53,721 nt of DNA from Bacteroidaceae bacterium (GCA_024698925.1 JAILQO010000082.1:1-53721), one strand, 5' to 3'; positions 24,812-34,144 are shown, counted from the stretch's first letter. The notes: a model not told the origin generated them from the sequence alone. Numbers and translations: made by a program.

Positions 24812-26884
24812 ATGAGAAGGAGCTGTTTATCAGTCATTATCTTTCATTTATTATTCGTCTTCTCGCAGTCATCGGCGGCGCAGACCGACTCGCTCAGGCA
24901 GACCATGATGAATCCCATAGTCATCACCGGTACGGGCACTTACCACCGAGCGGAGAACGCGCCCGTAGTCGTAAAGGTGATTACGGCCAAGGAGCTGCAG
25001 GACGCGCAGGCCTCGAGTCTGCAAGATGCCCTTTCGCGCCTCACGAGCACCATCACGACACAGACCAATGGAATGGGCACCTTCGTGAACTTCAACGGCG
25101 TGAGTGACGACTATATTGTGATTCTCGAGAACGGCAAGCGCATCAGCGGCGACGACCGCTGGAACCGCATCAGTCTGGACAACGTGAAGCGCATCGAGAT
25201 CTTCAGCGGTGCCGCGTCGGCACTATACGGATCGGATGCTATCGCGGGTGTCATCAATATCATTACGGAGGACAGCAAGGCTCCCGTAGCCGCCTCGTCG
25301 GCAACGAAGGTGATGAACAACGGCCGCATGGATCAGGACATCAATGTGGACGTCAATGCGGGCAGCGTCTCCTCGCAGACATCCTATACCTACCACCAGG
25401 CCGACAACTGGCAGGTCAATCACTATCAGGAATTCGACGAAGACGGCACGAAGGTGCTGAAGCTCACAGGGCGCCCGATGTCGGCCGGCTTCCAAAGTCA
25501 GCATATCAGTGAGAAACTGGAGTGGCGTATCGATGACCAATGGTCCGCCTACGTGCGTGGCTCCTACTACGACTACACCACCGACCGTCCGCAGACTGCC
25601 AGCTATTTCACCTCGAAGAAGCAGACGGACGGGACCTACAAATACACGGCCAAGCAAGCCTACACCTACGACCTGCATCACCGCTCATACACCTATGGCG
25701 GCGGCACACGCTGGTCGCCCAATAGCCGCACATTCCTGTATCTGGATGTCTATAGTGACAATTTTGAGTCCAAGTACGATTACTGGCAGACGGATGCGAA
25801 GGAGGGCTACGAGGAGACCCGCAAGCGCACGCATTATGTCAACGAAACGCTGCGCGGCATCTTCCGACTCGCGGATTGGAACAAGCTCTCGGCAGGCACG
25901 GAACTCGTTCAGGAAAGCCTGAACAGCGAGAGTGACAACATCGACTTCGAGACGACCAATTCTTACAACCTCTTCGCACAAGATGAATTGAAGATTGTGC
26001 AAGGACTGGAGGCCGTCGTGGGCGCCCGACTCACGCTGAACGACCACTTCGGAACGGCTTTTACGCCCAATGCGGGACTGTTCTTCCACGTCGGGGATTT
26101 CCGTTTGAGAGGTAGCTATGCGGGTGGTTACCGCACGCCAACGCTCTCTCAACTCTATGCCACCGACCAAGCCAAGACCACCAGCCGCTATACGCTTCAC
26201 AACAAGGACTTGAAGCCGGAGCGGAATCATTTCTTCAACCTCAATGCGGAGTATGGTAATGCGTGGATGAGTGTGAGCGTGAGTGGGTTCATGAACAAGA
26301 TCCGCGACATGATCAATTATCGCACGATGACGACGGCTGAGATTGATAACGACGCTGCGCTCAAGTCCTTACGCGACGATGACGGCTGGAAGACCATCCG
26401 CCGACGTGATAATATCGACAGGGCAACGCTGCGTGGCGTCAGCGCTTCCGTGAAGTTCCTCCTGCCCTACGGTTTCACGCTCGGAGGCGGTTACACCTTC
26501 ACGGATTCCGAGGCTGAAACGCAGACGCTAAACACCAAGACGCAACAGTACGAAGTCACGAAGACGCCCGTGGATAAAAGCGTGAAACACGTTGCGAGCA
26601 TGATGGCATCCTGGGATAAGAGCTGGCGGAACTACCATCTGAACATCACGCTCAATGGTCATCTGCAGGGCGAGCGCTACAGCAGCACTTACGGCTATGC
26701 CGACGGCTACGGGCAATGGGATCTGACCACACGCCACAGCATCAAGATGCGCCATTATACGCTGGAGCCGGGCTTGGGCGTAGAGAATATCTTCAACCAG
26801 CGCGACAACGCCTATTGGAACTCAAATTTCTCCACGACCACTCCCGGACGCTCATTTATTGCCTCTTTGAGGATGAAGTATTGA
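24812..26884 (+). CDS. TonB-dependent receptor of the cobalamin operon
   Basis: A 690-residue outer-membrane receptor: signal peptide 1-23 (ending SAA); plug with MNPIVITGTGTYHRAENAPV, VILENGKRISGD and GAASALYGSDAIAGVINIIT; then a barrel ending in GRSFIASLRMKY with a terminal aromatic residue. It is co-transcribed with btuB, cbiK and the binding lipoprotein, so the substrate is probably a corrinoid or a precursor tetrapyrrole; sequence alone does not separate these. It differs clearly from BtuB at 20198, so it is not a recent duplicate. A promoter for the biosynthetic genes begins at the end of this gene. Confidence 0.9.
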   Translation: MRRSCLSVIIFHLLFVFSQSSAAQTDSLRQTMMNPIVITGTGTYHRAENAPVVVKVITAKELQDAQASSLQDALSRLTSTITTQTNGMGTFVNFNGVSDDYIVILENGKRISGDDRWNRISLDNVKRIEIFSGAASALYGSDAIAGVINIITEDSKAPVAASSATKVMNNGRMDQDINVDVNAGSVSSQTSYTYHQADNWQVNHYQEFDEDGTKVLKLTGRPMSAGFQSQHISEKLEWRIDDQWSAYVRGSYYDYTTDRPQTASYFTSKKQTDGTYKYTAKQAYTYDLHHRSYTYGGGTRWSPNSRTFLYLDVYSDNFESKYDYWQTDAKEGYEETRKRTHYVNETLRGIFRLADWNKLSAGTELVQESLNSESDNIDFETTNSYNLFAQDELKIVQGLEAVVGARLTLNDHFGTAFTPNAGLFFHVGDFRLRGSYAGGYRTPTLSQLYATDQAKTTSRYTLHNKDLKPERNHFFNLNAEYGNAWMSVSVSGFMNKIRDMINYRTMTTAEIDNDAALKSLRDDDGWKTIRRRDNIDRATLRGVSASVKFLLPYGFTLGGGYTFTDSEAETQTLNTKTQQYEVTKTPVDKSVKHVASMMASWDKSWRNYHLNITLNGHLQGERYSSTYGYADGYGQWDLTTRHSIKMRHYTLEPGLGVENIFNQRDNAYWNSNFSTTTPGRSFIASLRMKY

Positions 26885-26901
26885 AGTTTTTTGTACCTTT
26901 G
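26866..26901 (+). promoter_or_regulatory. Internal promoter ahead of the corrin-ring genes
   Basis: TACCTTTG (26894-26901) is a perfect -7 box. The best -33 box is TTTG at 26866-26869 with a 24-bp spacer, longer than the usual 19-21. It sits in the 44-bp gap before cbiH-cbiC and would allow transcription not controlled by the upstream riboswitch. Confidence 0.5.
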
Positions 26902-26928
26902 CACCCAAAACAACTAGCTGAATCATTT

Positions 26929-28368
26929 ATGAAGAGAATCATCATTGCCGGACTTGGCCCTGGCGGCCCGGAAGATATGACACCCGCTGTGATGGAGGCT
27001 GTGAAAGAAGCCGACGTCGTGGTAGGCTACAAATACTATTTCCAGTTCATCGAGCCTTATCTTCCCGAGGGTTGCGAGTGTATCGACACAGGCATGAAAA
27101 AAGAACGCGAACGCGCAGCAATAGCGTTTGCGATGGCCGAGCAAGACAAGACCGTCGTGGTTATCTCCAGCGGCGATGCAGGCATCTACGGGATGGCCCC
27201 GCTCATCTATGAGATGGCGCAAGCACAGGAGAGCGACGTGGAGATTTCCGCACTCCCCGGCATCAGCGCGTTCCAGAAGGCGGCTTCGCTGTTAGGCGCT
27301 CCCATCGGACATGATTTCTGCATCATCTCTCTTTCTGATCTGATGACACCGTGGGCAGTTATTGAGAGACGAATAAAAGCGGCCGCTACCGCAGACTTCG
27401 TGACAGCCATTTACAATCCGAAATCGCATGGACGTTACTGGCAACTCTACCGTCTGCAGGAGCTCTTCTTGCAAGAACGCAATCCAGAGACTCCTGTAGG
27501 CTATGTCCGTCAGGCGGGACGTGAGGAACAGGATGTGAAGCTGACGACCCTTGGCCAGTTCGATCCAGAGGATGTGGATATGTTCACCGTAGTTCTGATT
27601 GGCAACTCGCAGTCGTATGTCAGCGACGGGACATTCATCACGCCGCGCGGCTACTATAAGACCCACCCCCTTACCCCTCCCTGTATGGAGGGGAGTGGTT
27701 CAAAAGAAACTGGGAAAGGATCTGTGGGTCAAGATATCATGAAAGAATCCTTCCGCACCATCCTCTCCGAGATGCAGCATCCCGATGTGCCGAAGTGGCG
27801 CCTATGGCCGCTGTTGCACGCCATTCATACGACGGTTGATTTCGACATGGAGCAATGTCTTTGGATGGACGAGAGGGCTACGGAGATACTGTACAGCAAA
27901 GTAACCGATGGCAATCTGAAACATATCGTGACGGACGTGACGATGGCTGCCAGCGGCATCCGCAAAGGTGCCTTAGAGCGACTGGGAATCCAAGTGCATT
28001 GTTACATCAACGACCCCCGTTCCAAGCAGATGGCCAATGAAAAGGGCATTACCCGCAGTCAGGCTTGCATGCAATTGGCCGCAACAGAATACCCCGAGGC
28101 ACTTTATGTGGTGGGCAATGCACCCACGGCACTCTTCGAGATTTGCGATTTGGTGCGTAAGGGAAAGATGCACCCCGCAGGTATCATAGCTGCTCCGGTA
28201 GGCTTCGTTCATGTCTGCGAAAGCAAGCATGCGGTCAAGACGTTAAGGCAGATACCCAAGATCATCGTCGAAGGACGTAAGGGCGGAAGTAATCTGGCCG
28301 CCACGCTCTGCAACGCCATCCTGACCTTCGATGATGCAGCACAACTCAAACCAGGTCGCGACCTGTGA
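26929..28368 (+). CDS. cbiH-cbiC: Fused precorrin-3B C17-methyltransferase / precorrin-8X methylmutase
   Basis: A 479-residue bifunctional enzyme of corrin synthesis. Residues 1-243 are CbiH/CobJ: GLGPGGPEDMTP, SSGDAGIYGMAPLIYE and ALPGISAFQKAASLLGAPIG. Residues about 270-479 are CbiC/CobH: LLHAIHTTVDF with candidate catalytic His, DVTMAASGIRKG, VGNAPTALFEICDL and PVGFVHVCESK. The linker (244-265, THPLTPPCMEGSGS) is encoded by a GC-rich palindromic repeat, so the joint carries inserted repeat DNA. ATG 26929 is chosen over the longer frame start at 26716 because family homology begins there and the longer version overlaps the receptor gene and internal promoter. Confidence 0.93.
   Translation: MKRIIIAGLGPGGPEDMTPAVMEAVKEADVVVGYKYYFQFIEPYLPEGCECIDTGMKKERERAAIAFAMAEQDKTVVVISSGDAGIYGMAPLIYEMAQAQESDVEISALPGISAFQKAASLLGAPIGHDFCIISLSDLMTPWAVIERRIKAAATADFVTAIYNPKSHGRYWQLYRLQELFLQERNPETPVGYVRQAGREEQDVKLTTLGQFDPEDVDMFTVVLIGNSQSYVSDGTFITPRGYYKTHPLTPPCMEGSGSKETGKGSVGQDIMKESFRTILSEMQHPDVPKWRLWPLLHAIHTTVDFDMEQCLWMDERATEILYSKVTDGNLKHIVTDVTMAASGIRKGALERLGIQVHCYINDPRSKQMANEKGITRSQACMQLAATEYPEALYVVGNAPTALFEICDLVRKGKMHPAGIIAAPVGFVHVCESKHAVKTLRQIPKIIVEGRKGGSNLAATLCNAILTFDDAAQLKPGRDL
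27659..27703. repeat. GC-rich palindromic repeat in the cbiH-cbiC linker
   Basis: Perfect arms CCCCTCC (27674-27680) and GGAGGGG (27687-27693) around CTGTAT, preceded by ACCCACCCCCTTA. Read in frame as THPLTPPCMEGSGS between the two catalytic domains. Confidence 0.8.
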
Positions 28369-28388
28369 CAAATTGAGAATGGAGAATT

Positions 28389-29681
28389 ATGATTAGATTC
28401 ATCGTCATAGGTATTTCGGACAATCCAGAACCTTGGTTCCCACCCGAAGTATTGGAGATCATCAAGCACGGCAAGGTGTTCTCGGGCGGCAAGCGGCATC
28501 ACGAAATCGTGGCGCCATTGTTGCCTGAAGGCGCAGAGTGGATAGACATCACCGTGCCCCTTGATGCCGTTTTCGAGAAATACAAGGAATTCTCAATTCT
28601 TGAAGTGTCAAGCGTCCCTTCGGGCCGAGCAATCCATTCTTCAAGTGTGAAGCGTCCCTTCGGGCCGAGCGCTTCATTATCCATTATTATATTCGCCAGC
28701 GGCGACCCGCTCTTCTTTGGCTTTGCCAATACCATTCGGCGAAAAAAGCCCGAGGCCGAGATAAAGGTCTATCCCGCCTTTAACTCGCTGCAACTCCTTG
28801 CCCATCGACTGGTGATGCCCTATCACGACATGCGCATTGTGTCACTGACAGGACGGCCTTGGCCTGAATTCGATCGTGCCCTCATAGAGCGGGCTGAGAA
28901 GATAGGCATCCTCACCGACAAGGAGCATACGCCCGCTGCCATCGCCCAGCGCATGCTAGAATATGGTTACAAGGACTACACCATGCATATCGGCGAGCAC
29001 CTGGGCAATCCACAACAGGAGAAGGTCTGTACGCTCACCCTTGCGGAAGCCGCCCGGCGCGAATTTTCTATGCCCAACTGCGTGATTCTCGACGGTAAAA
29101 GCATCGGGCACACGAAACCTTACGGCATCCCCGATGCTGCCTTCACCCTCCTGGACGGTCGCGAGAAGATGATCACCAAGATGCCCATCCGCCTCCTGAC
29201 CCTTCAGGCGCTCGACCTACCCCATCGCCACGTACTATGGGACATCGGTGCCTGCACAGGCAGCGTCTCAATCGAGGCCCGCCTGCAGTTCCCGCATCTC
29301 CAGATAGAAGCCTTCGAGATTCGCCCTGAGTGCGAGGCTATCATTCAAGAGAACGCCCGCCGCTTCGGTGCTCCAGGCATCGGCCTCCATATCGGCGATT
29401 TTCGTGTATGTTGCGACCCAGTCGTAACTCACTCAACGCCCGATGCTGTATTCATCGGCGGTCACGGCGGGCACCTCAAGGAGATGATGGAGAAGGTACT
29501 GACAGTGCTGGCGCCTGACGGCGTGATCGTAATGAACAGTGTCATTGCCCCAAAAGTCACTACCGACAGCCATCAATTGTGGGATGAGGCTTGCGCAGAA
29601 TTAGGACTGAAACAAGAGCCGCCACTTCATATCCAACTCAATGACCATCACCCGATAACGATACTACGATGCAAAAGATAG
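28389..29681 (+). CDS. cbiET: Precorrin-6Y C5,15-methyltransferase (CbiE-CbiT fusion)
   Basis: A 430-residue enzyme, equivalent to CobL, that methylates C5 and C15 and decarboxylates the C12 side chain. The CbiE domain (about 1-225) has VIGISDN, VFSGGKRHHEIVAPLLPEG, SGDPLFFGFA and YPAFNSLQLLAHRL. The CbiT domain (about 235-430) has WDIGACTGSVSIEARL and VFIGGHGGHLKEMM. About 30 residues (68-100) are inserted immediately before SGDPLFFG, where the family normally has a short strand; they are encoded by two tandem 40-bp cassettes with flanking heptamers. Whether the enzyme tolerates this is not known, but the frame is open. The start codon follows heptamers ATTGAGA and ATGGAGA at 28374-28387. 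Confidence 0.92.
   Translation: MIRFIVIGISDNPEPWFPPEVLEIIKHGKVFSGGKRHHEIVAPLLPEGAEWIDITVPLDAVFEKYKEFSILEVSSVPSGRAIHSSSVKRPFGPSASLSIIIFASGDPLFFGFANTIRRKKPEAEIKVYPAFNSLQLLAHRLVMPYHDMRIVSLTGRPWPEFDRALIERAEKIGILTDKEHTPAAIAQRMLEYGYKDYTMHIGEHLGNPQQEKVCTLTLAEAARREFSMPNCVILDGKSIGHTKPYGIPDAAFTLLDGREKMITKMPIRLLTLQALDLPHRHVLWDIGACTGSVSIEARLQFPHLQIEAFEIRPECEAIIQENARRFGAPGIGLHIGDFRVCCDPVVTHSTPDAVFIGGHGGHLKEMMEKVLTVLAPDGVIVMNSVIAPKVTTDSHQLWDEACAELGLKQEPPLHIQLNDHHPITILRCKR
28589..28690. repeat. Tandem 40-bp hairpin cassettes inserted within cbiET
   Basis: Two adjacent 40-bp copies at 28596-28635 and 28636-28675. Both contain AGCGTCCCTTCGGGCCGAGC. The first begins ATTCTTGAAGTGTCAAG, the second ATTCTTCAAGTGTGAAG. 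The stem CTTGA/TCAAG in one is CTTCA/TGAAG in the other, a paired change. They are flanked by 7-bp words (ATTCTCA before; ATTATCC, ATTATTA after). Confidence 0.88.
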
Positions 29682-31444
29682 CCATTATACAGATTAGCGA
29701 GGCCGGGGCAAGGATAGCCACCCGCCTGCAGCAACGCTTTCCTGCTGCCGTCATTATGAGTCGCGACTCGGTTGCAATAAACTGGACGCAGTACGATGCC
29801 TTTGTGTTCATCGGTGCCTTGGGCATCTGCGTGCGGACCATCGCACCCTTCATCAAAGACAAGCACGAAGACCCCGCGGTGGTCTGTATCGACTCTTTGG
29901 GAAAGAACGTGATTTCTGTGCTTAGCGGACACGTGGGAGGTGCCAATGACCTGACGCGCGATATTGCCGCTATTCTGGCTGCCAACGAGGTGATCACGAC
30001 CCAAAGCGACAATGCCGGACTGTGGGCGCTCGACACGTTTGAAAAGCGTTTTGACTGGCCCGTAGCCAGCGACATCGATGATATGAACGAATGCATTTTT
30101 GCTTTCGTTAACCGCAAACCAACCGCTCTATTATTGGAAGCGCGTGACGAGGGCACCGACTATTTGGAGGACACGAAGCCCGATCACGTGACCATCATCA
30201 ACGATATCAGCGAAGCCGACCCACGGAAGTACAAACTGCTCATCATCGTATCGCCCTACGTCCGTGATGTGCCCGAAGGCATGCTCGAACTGCATTTCGT
30301 GCCGATGGTGGGGACGATTGGTTTCGGGCTGGCTCATCATCCTGCAGACTACAAGCGCATCTACGATGAAATTGATCAGGCCTTTGCCGAGCGCGGCATC
30401 CTGCCTTGTGCTCATCGCTATTGCACCATCGATGTGAAAGAGGACGAGGAGTTCTGTGCGTTGCTCAAGGATGAATATGACGAGGAAGTGGTCTTCTTTA
30501 CGGCCGACGAATTGGCGGCCATCGATGTGCCCAATCCCAGCGCCACCGTCGAGAAGCATGTCGGCACGCCCAGTGTCTGCGAGGCCGCAGCGATTCTGGG
30601 ATCCAATCACGGAGAACTCATTGTCCCCAAGATAAAAGGCAAGAACTGGACGGCGGCATTAGCCATAGATAGGAAGGGCGGGGGAATGGGCCATATTGAA
30701 ATTGTGGGTGCTGGACCAGGCGACCCAGATTTGGTCAGTGTGCGCGGCCGCAAGATGCTGGAGAAGGCAGACCTGATACTCTATGCCGGTTCGCTGGTGC
30801 CCAAGGCGCTGACGGAATGTCACAAGCCTGGTGCCGTAGTCAGAAGCTCTGCCGATATGGCCCTCGAAGAGCAGTGTGCCTTGATGAAGGAGCATTACGA
30901 CAAAGGCCACTTTATCGTACGTCTGCATACGGGCGACCCCTGTATCTTTGGTGCCATACAGGAACAGATGGCTTTCTTTGATGCCAACGACATGCACTAT
31001 CATATTACGCCGGGCATCAGCAGCTTCCTTGCTGCTGCGGCAGAGCTCAGGAGCCAGTTCACGATTCCTGAACGCACGCAAACCATCATCCTGACCCGTG
31101 GCGAAGGTCGCACACCCATGCCGGAGAAGGAACAGCTGCATCTCCTCGCCAAGAGCCAAAGCACGATGTGTATCTTCCTTAGTGCGGCAATTGTCGATGA
31201 CGTGCAGCGTGAACTCCTGCAGGAATACCCCGAAGACACGCCCGTCGCAGCCTGCTACCATCTCACTTGGCCCGACCAGAAAATCTATCGCGGCGTATTG
31301 AAAGACTTGGCAAAAATTGTCCACGACAACCATCTTACCCTCACCACGATGCTCGTCGTAGGCGAGGCCATCGATAATCGTCACGGGCTCTCTGAGCTCT
31401 ATAATAAACATTTCACCCATCTCTTCAGACAAGGCAAAGAATGA
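29669..31444 (+). CDS. cbiG-cbiF: Fused cobalt-precorrin-5A hydrolase / precorrin-4 C11-methyltransferase
   Basis: A 591-residue bifunctional enzyme. CbiG (about 1-335) opens the ring-A lactone and releases acetaldehyde: AFVFIGALGICVRTIAPFIKDK, SVLSGHVGGANDLTRDIA, GFGLAHHPADYKRIYDEIDQAF and GTPSVCEAAAI are visible in order. CbiF/CobM (about 340-591) methylates C11: HIEIVGAGPGDPDLVSVRG, LYAGSLVPKAL, RLHTGDPCIFGAIQEQ and TPGISSFLAAAAEL. The first ATG overlaps cbiET by 13 bp and the stop overlaps the next gene by 4 bp, which indicates tight translational coupling. Confidence 0.94.
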   Translation: MQKIAIIQISEAGARIATRLQQRFPAAVIMSRDSVAINWTQYDAFVFIGALGICVRTIAPFIKDKHEDPAVVCIDSLGKNVISVLSGHVGGANDLTRDIAAILAANEVITTQSDNAGLWALDTFEKRFDWPVASDIDDMNECIFAFVNRKPTALLLEARDEGTDYLEDTKPDHVTIINDISEADPRKYKLLIIVSPYVRDVPEGMLELHFVPMVGTIGFGLAHHPADYKRIYDEIDQAFAERGILPCAHRYCTIDVKEDEEFCALLKDEYDEEVVFFTADELAAIDVPNPSATVEKHVGTPSVCEAAAILGSNHGELIVPKIKGKNWTAALAIDRKGGGMGHIEIVGAGPGDPDLVSVRGRKMLEKADLILYAGSLVPKALTECHKPGAVVRSSADMALEEQCALMKEHYDKGHFIVRLHTGDPCIFGAIQEQMAFFDANDMHYHITPGISSFLAAAAELRSQFTIPERTQTIILTRGEGRTPMPEKEQLHLLAKSQSTMCIFLSAAIVDDVQRELLQEYPEDTPVAACYHLTWPDQKIYRGVLKDLAKIVHDNHLTLTTMLVVGEAIDNRHGLSELYNKHFTHLFRQGKE

Positions 31445-33147
31445 TTCTCGTTTTTGGAGGTACAACAGAAGGCCGCAAGTCTGTGGAGGTGCTGGAGGAG
31501 GCCGGAAAGGCCTACTTCTACAGCACGAAGACAGGCGAGCAGGAGCTGACGCTACATCATGGTGTGCGCATCGATGGCGCGATGAATGATGAGGCGATGC
31601 TACGTTTCTGCTTGGAGCACGATATCCGCCTCCTCGTTGATGCCTCCCATCCCTTTGCCTCGGTGCTGCATGAGACCATTGCTCAAGTGGCTGAAAGGTT
31701 GCAGGTTCCAGTCATCCGCTACGACCGCATCTATCCGCCTCGCGACCCTGACATCCTGTGGATTGACGACTATGCGCAAGTCCCCACGGATATCCGTTCG
31801 TTGCTCGCTACGACGGGGGTGCAAAGCATCAGTAAGCTGAAATGGTTGGAGGCGAAGGGCGTGAAGGTCTTCTACCGAATCCTCCAACGGGATAGTTCTA
31901 TCGCGCTGGCCAAAGCGCAAGGCGCAGACATCAACCAGCTTTGTTTCTACGAAGATGGCATTACGATTGACACCGATGCAGATGCGATTTTACTCAAGGA
32001 GAGCGGTGAGAGTGGCGGTTTTTGTGAGAAAGTAGCAGCCGCCCGACGCAGAGGCATGAGAATCATCGCACTCAAGCGTCCACCCTTGCCAACCGCACAA
32101 GCCCGTTCAACAGTCAACGGCCCTTATGGCCTGCGGCGTGCCGTTGAGCATATCCTACCCGATTTCTTCCCCTTACATTCTGGCTTGACTACTGGCACAT
32201 GTGCTACCGCCGCCGTCATCGCAGCCACGCAGCATCTTCTCTCGGGCACCTTCCCCTCCGCAGTTCCAGTCCGCCTCGCCAATGGCGAAACAATAAGTGT
32301 ACCCGTCGGATTTGACCATGAAACGGCCTATTGCATCAAAGACTTCAGCGATGACCCAGATGTGACGCGCGGTTGCAAAATCATGGCCAAGGTGTCGTTC
32401 TCCTCTTCTCTCCGCTTCTTGCAGGGCGAAGGCGTTGGACGCGTTACGCTCCCAGGCTTGGGAATACCCGTTGGCGAGCCTGCTATCAACCCCACTCCGC
32501 GTCAGATGATCATCGATGCCGTACGCGAACTGACCAACGCCGACCTTGACATTACTATCAGCGTGGAAAACGGAAAGGAGCTGGCTACACGAACCTTTAA
32601 CCAGCGCGTCGGCGTCGTTGATGGCATCAGTATCATCGGGACCTCAGGCATCGTCATGCCCCTTTCCAATGAAGCCTTCATAGAGAGTATTGGCCGCGAA
32701 CTGAAAGTAGCCCGCGCCATAGGCCTTGATGCTGTAGGTCTCGCCTCTGGCAAGAAAGGTGAGGAAGCGTTACTAGCCAACGAGCCTTCCTTGCGCGTCA
32801 TCCACTACGGCAATTTCATCGGAGCTGCACTCGAAAAGGCTCACGCCCTTGGCTTCCGACGTGTGGTTCTTGGGATTATGCTTGGAAAAGCGGTGAAGTT
32901 GGCCGAAGGCCACCTCGACACCCACTCCCATAAAGTCCTCATGAATAAAGAATTTCTCAAAGAAGTGGCCACCGAAGTGGGCGTAGCCAACGCAGATAGT
33001 ATCCTTAACAGCATCACCTTAGCCCGCGAATTATGGAACCTTATGCCTCCCGTGTTCTTTGCCCGTCTGCAATCCCTTTGTCTCAACCACTGTCGTACCG
33101 TCTTCCCTGACGGCGAACTTGACATACAAATCATACGCAATGAATAG
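31441..33147 (+). CDS. cbiJ-cbiD: Fused precorrin-6A reductase / cobalt-precorrin-5B C1-methyltransferase
   Basis: A 568-residue bifunctional enzyme. CbiJ/CobK (about 1-240): MILVFGGTTEGRKSVEVLEEAG nucleotide-binding start (first 22 residues), LLVDASHPFA and VPVIRYDRIY. CbiD (about 245-568): GLTTGTCATAAVIAA, DDPDVTRGCKIMAKVSF, GEGVGRVTLPGLGIPVGEPAINP and MLGKAVKLAEGHLDTHS. CbiD marks the anaerobic-type pathway. Together with CbiG and CbiK this shows the early-cobalt-insertion route. Overlaps the permease start by 8 bp. Confidence 0.94.
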   Translation: MILVFGGTTEGRKSVEVLEEAGKAYFYSTKTGEQELTLHHGVRIDGAMNDEAMLRFCLEHDIRLLVDASHPFASVLHETIAQVAERLQVPVIRYDRIYPPRDPDILWIDDYAQVPTDIRSLLATTGVQSISKLKWLEAKGVKVFYRILQRDSSIALAKAQGADINQLCFYEDGITIDTDADAILLKESGESGGFCEKVAAARRRGMRIIALKRPPLPTAQARSTVNGPYGLRRAVEHILPDFFPLHSGLTTGTCATAAVIAATQHLLSGTFPSAVPVRLANGETISVPVGFDHETAYCIKDFSDDPDVTRGCKIMAKVSFSSSLRFLQGEGVGRVTLPGLGIPVGEPAINPTPRQMIIDAVRELTNADLDITISVENGKELATRTFNQRVGVVDGISIIGTSGIVMPLSNEAFIESIGRELKVARAIGLDAVGLASGKKGEEALLANEPSLRVIHYGNFIGAALEKAHALGFRRVVLGIMLGKAVKLAEGHLDTHSHKVLMNKEFLKEVATEVGVANADSILNSITLARELWNLMPPVFFARLQSLCLNHCRTVFPDGELDIQIIRNE

Positions 33148-34144
33148 ACTCATACTCCTTTTCCTCACCATCCCAGTATTCGCGTTGATGAATCTGATCA
33201 TCGGTTCTGTCGCGATTCCGCTGTCCGATGTCCTCCATCTGCTGACAGGCCAAGGTTGCGACAACGAGGTCTATACCAATATCGTTTTGCACACCCGACT
33301 GCCACAGACGCTTACCGCTATGGCCTGCGGTGCAGGACTCTCCATCGCCGGTTTGGAGATGCAGACCGTCTTCCACAATCCGTTGGCAGGCCCATCGGTG
33401 TTGGGCATTAGCAGCGCCGCCAGCCTCGGTGTTGCTTTCATGGTATTGTTGGGTGGCGCTTTCGGTGGACGCGCCTTAACGCACTTTGGACTCGTTGGCA
33501 ATACGGCACTCACGATGGCGGCCATCATCGGCGCGTTAGCTGCCATGCTACTGATTGTATGGCTCTCGCGTAAGGTCGAAGGACGAGCCACCTTGCTGAT
33601 TGTGGGCGTTCTGATCGGGTATATCGCAACGGCCATCATTGGTGTTCTCAAATATTTCTCCAGCGAGGAAGATATCCGCGCTTATGTGATTTGGGGATTA
33701 GGCTCCTTTGCCCGTGTCACAGGCGGACAGGTCTATGTCTTCGTTGGACTGATGGCTATCCTCTGTCCGCTTTCACTGCTCTTGGCCAAACCGCTGAACA
33801 CGCTTCTCTTGGGCGAGCGTTATGCGGCCAATCTCGGTCTGAATATTCGCCAAGCCCGCAGTTTGATCATCTGCTCCGCAGGCATTCTTACGGCTATCTG
33901 TACGGCCTATTGCGGCCCCATCATGTTCTTGGGCTTGGCTGTTCCCCATATTGCCCGTGGCCTGTTCACCACATCCGATCATCGTATTCTCCTGCCTGCG
34001 ACCCTCTTGGCGGGTGCTTCGTTGGCTCTCATCTGCAACCTCATTGCCCGTCTTCCAGGTATGGAAGGCGCACTACCTATCAACTCCGTGACCGCCCTCA
34101 TCGGCGCTCCTGTGGCGCTTGCTATACTCTTGCGTCGTAAATAA
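33140..34144 (+). CDS. FecCD/BtuC-type permease within the cobalamin operon
   Basis: A 334-residue inner-membrane permease with about ten hydrophobic segments and the family motifs HTRLPQTLTAMACGAGLSIAGLEMQTVFHNPLAGPSVLGISS (first part about residues 50-90) and YCGPIMFLGLAVPHIARG. ATG 33140 overlaps the cbiJD stop (ATGAATAG); a longer frame from 33059 is rejected because it lies inside cbiD. It probably pairs with the binding lipoprotein at 23637 for corrinoid import. The ATPase (BtuD-like) is not in this window. Confidence 0.92.
   Translation: MNRLILLFLTIPVFALMNLIIGSVAIPLSDVLHLLTGQGCDNEVYTNIVLHTRLPQTLTAMACGAGLSIAGLEMQTVFHNPLAGPSVLGISSAASLGVAFMVLLGGAFGGRALTHFGLVGNTALTMAAIIGALAAMLLIVWLSRKVEGRATLLIVGVLIGYIATAIIGVLKYFSSEEDIRAYVIWGLGSFARVTGGQVYVFVGLMAILCPLSLLLAKPLNTLLLGERYAANLGLNIRQARSLIICSAGILTAICTAYCGPIMFLGLAVPHIARGLFTTSDHRILLPATLLAGASLALICNLIARLPGMEGALPINSVTALIGAPVALAILLRRK

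Noticed and set aside
26716..26928. 71-residue N-terminal extension of CbiH-CbiC
   Set aside because: It lies in the end of the receptor gene and the internal promoter; CbiH homology starts at ATG 26929.
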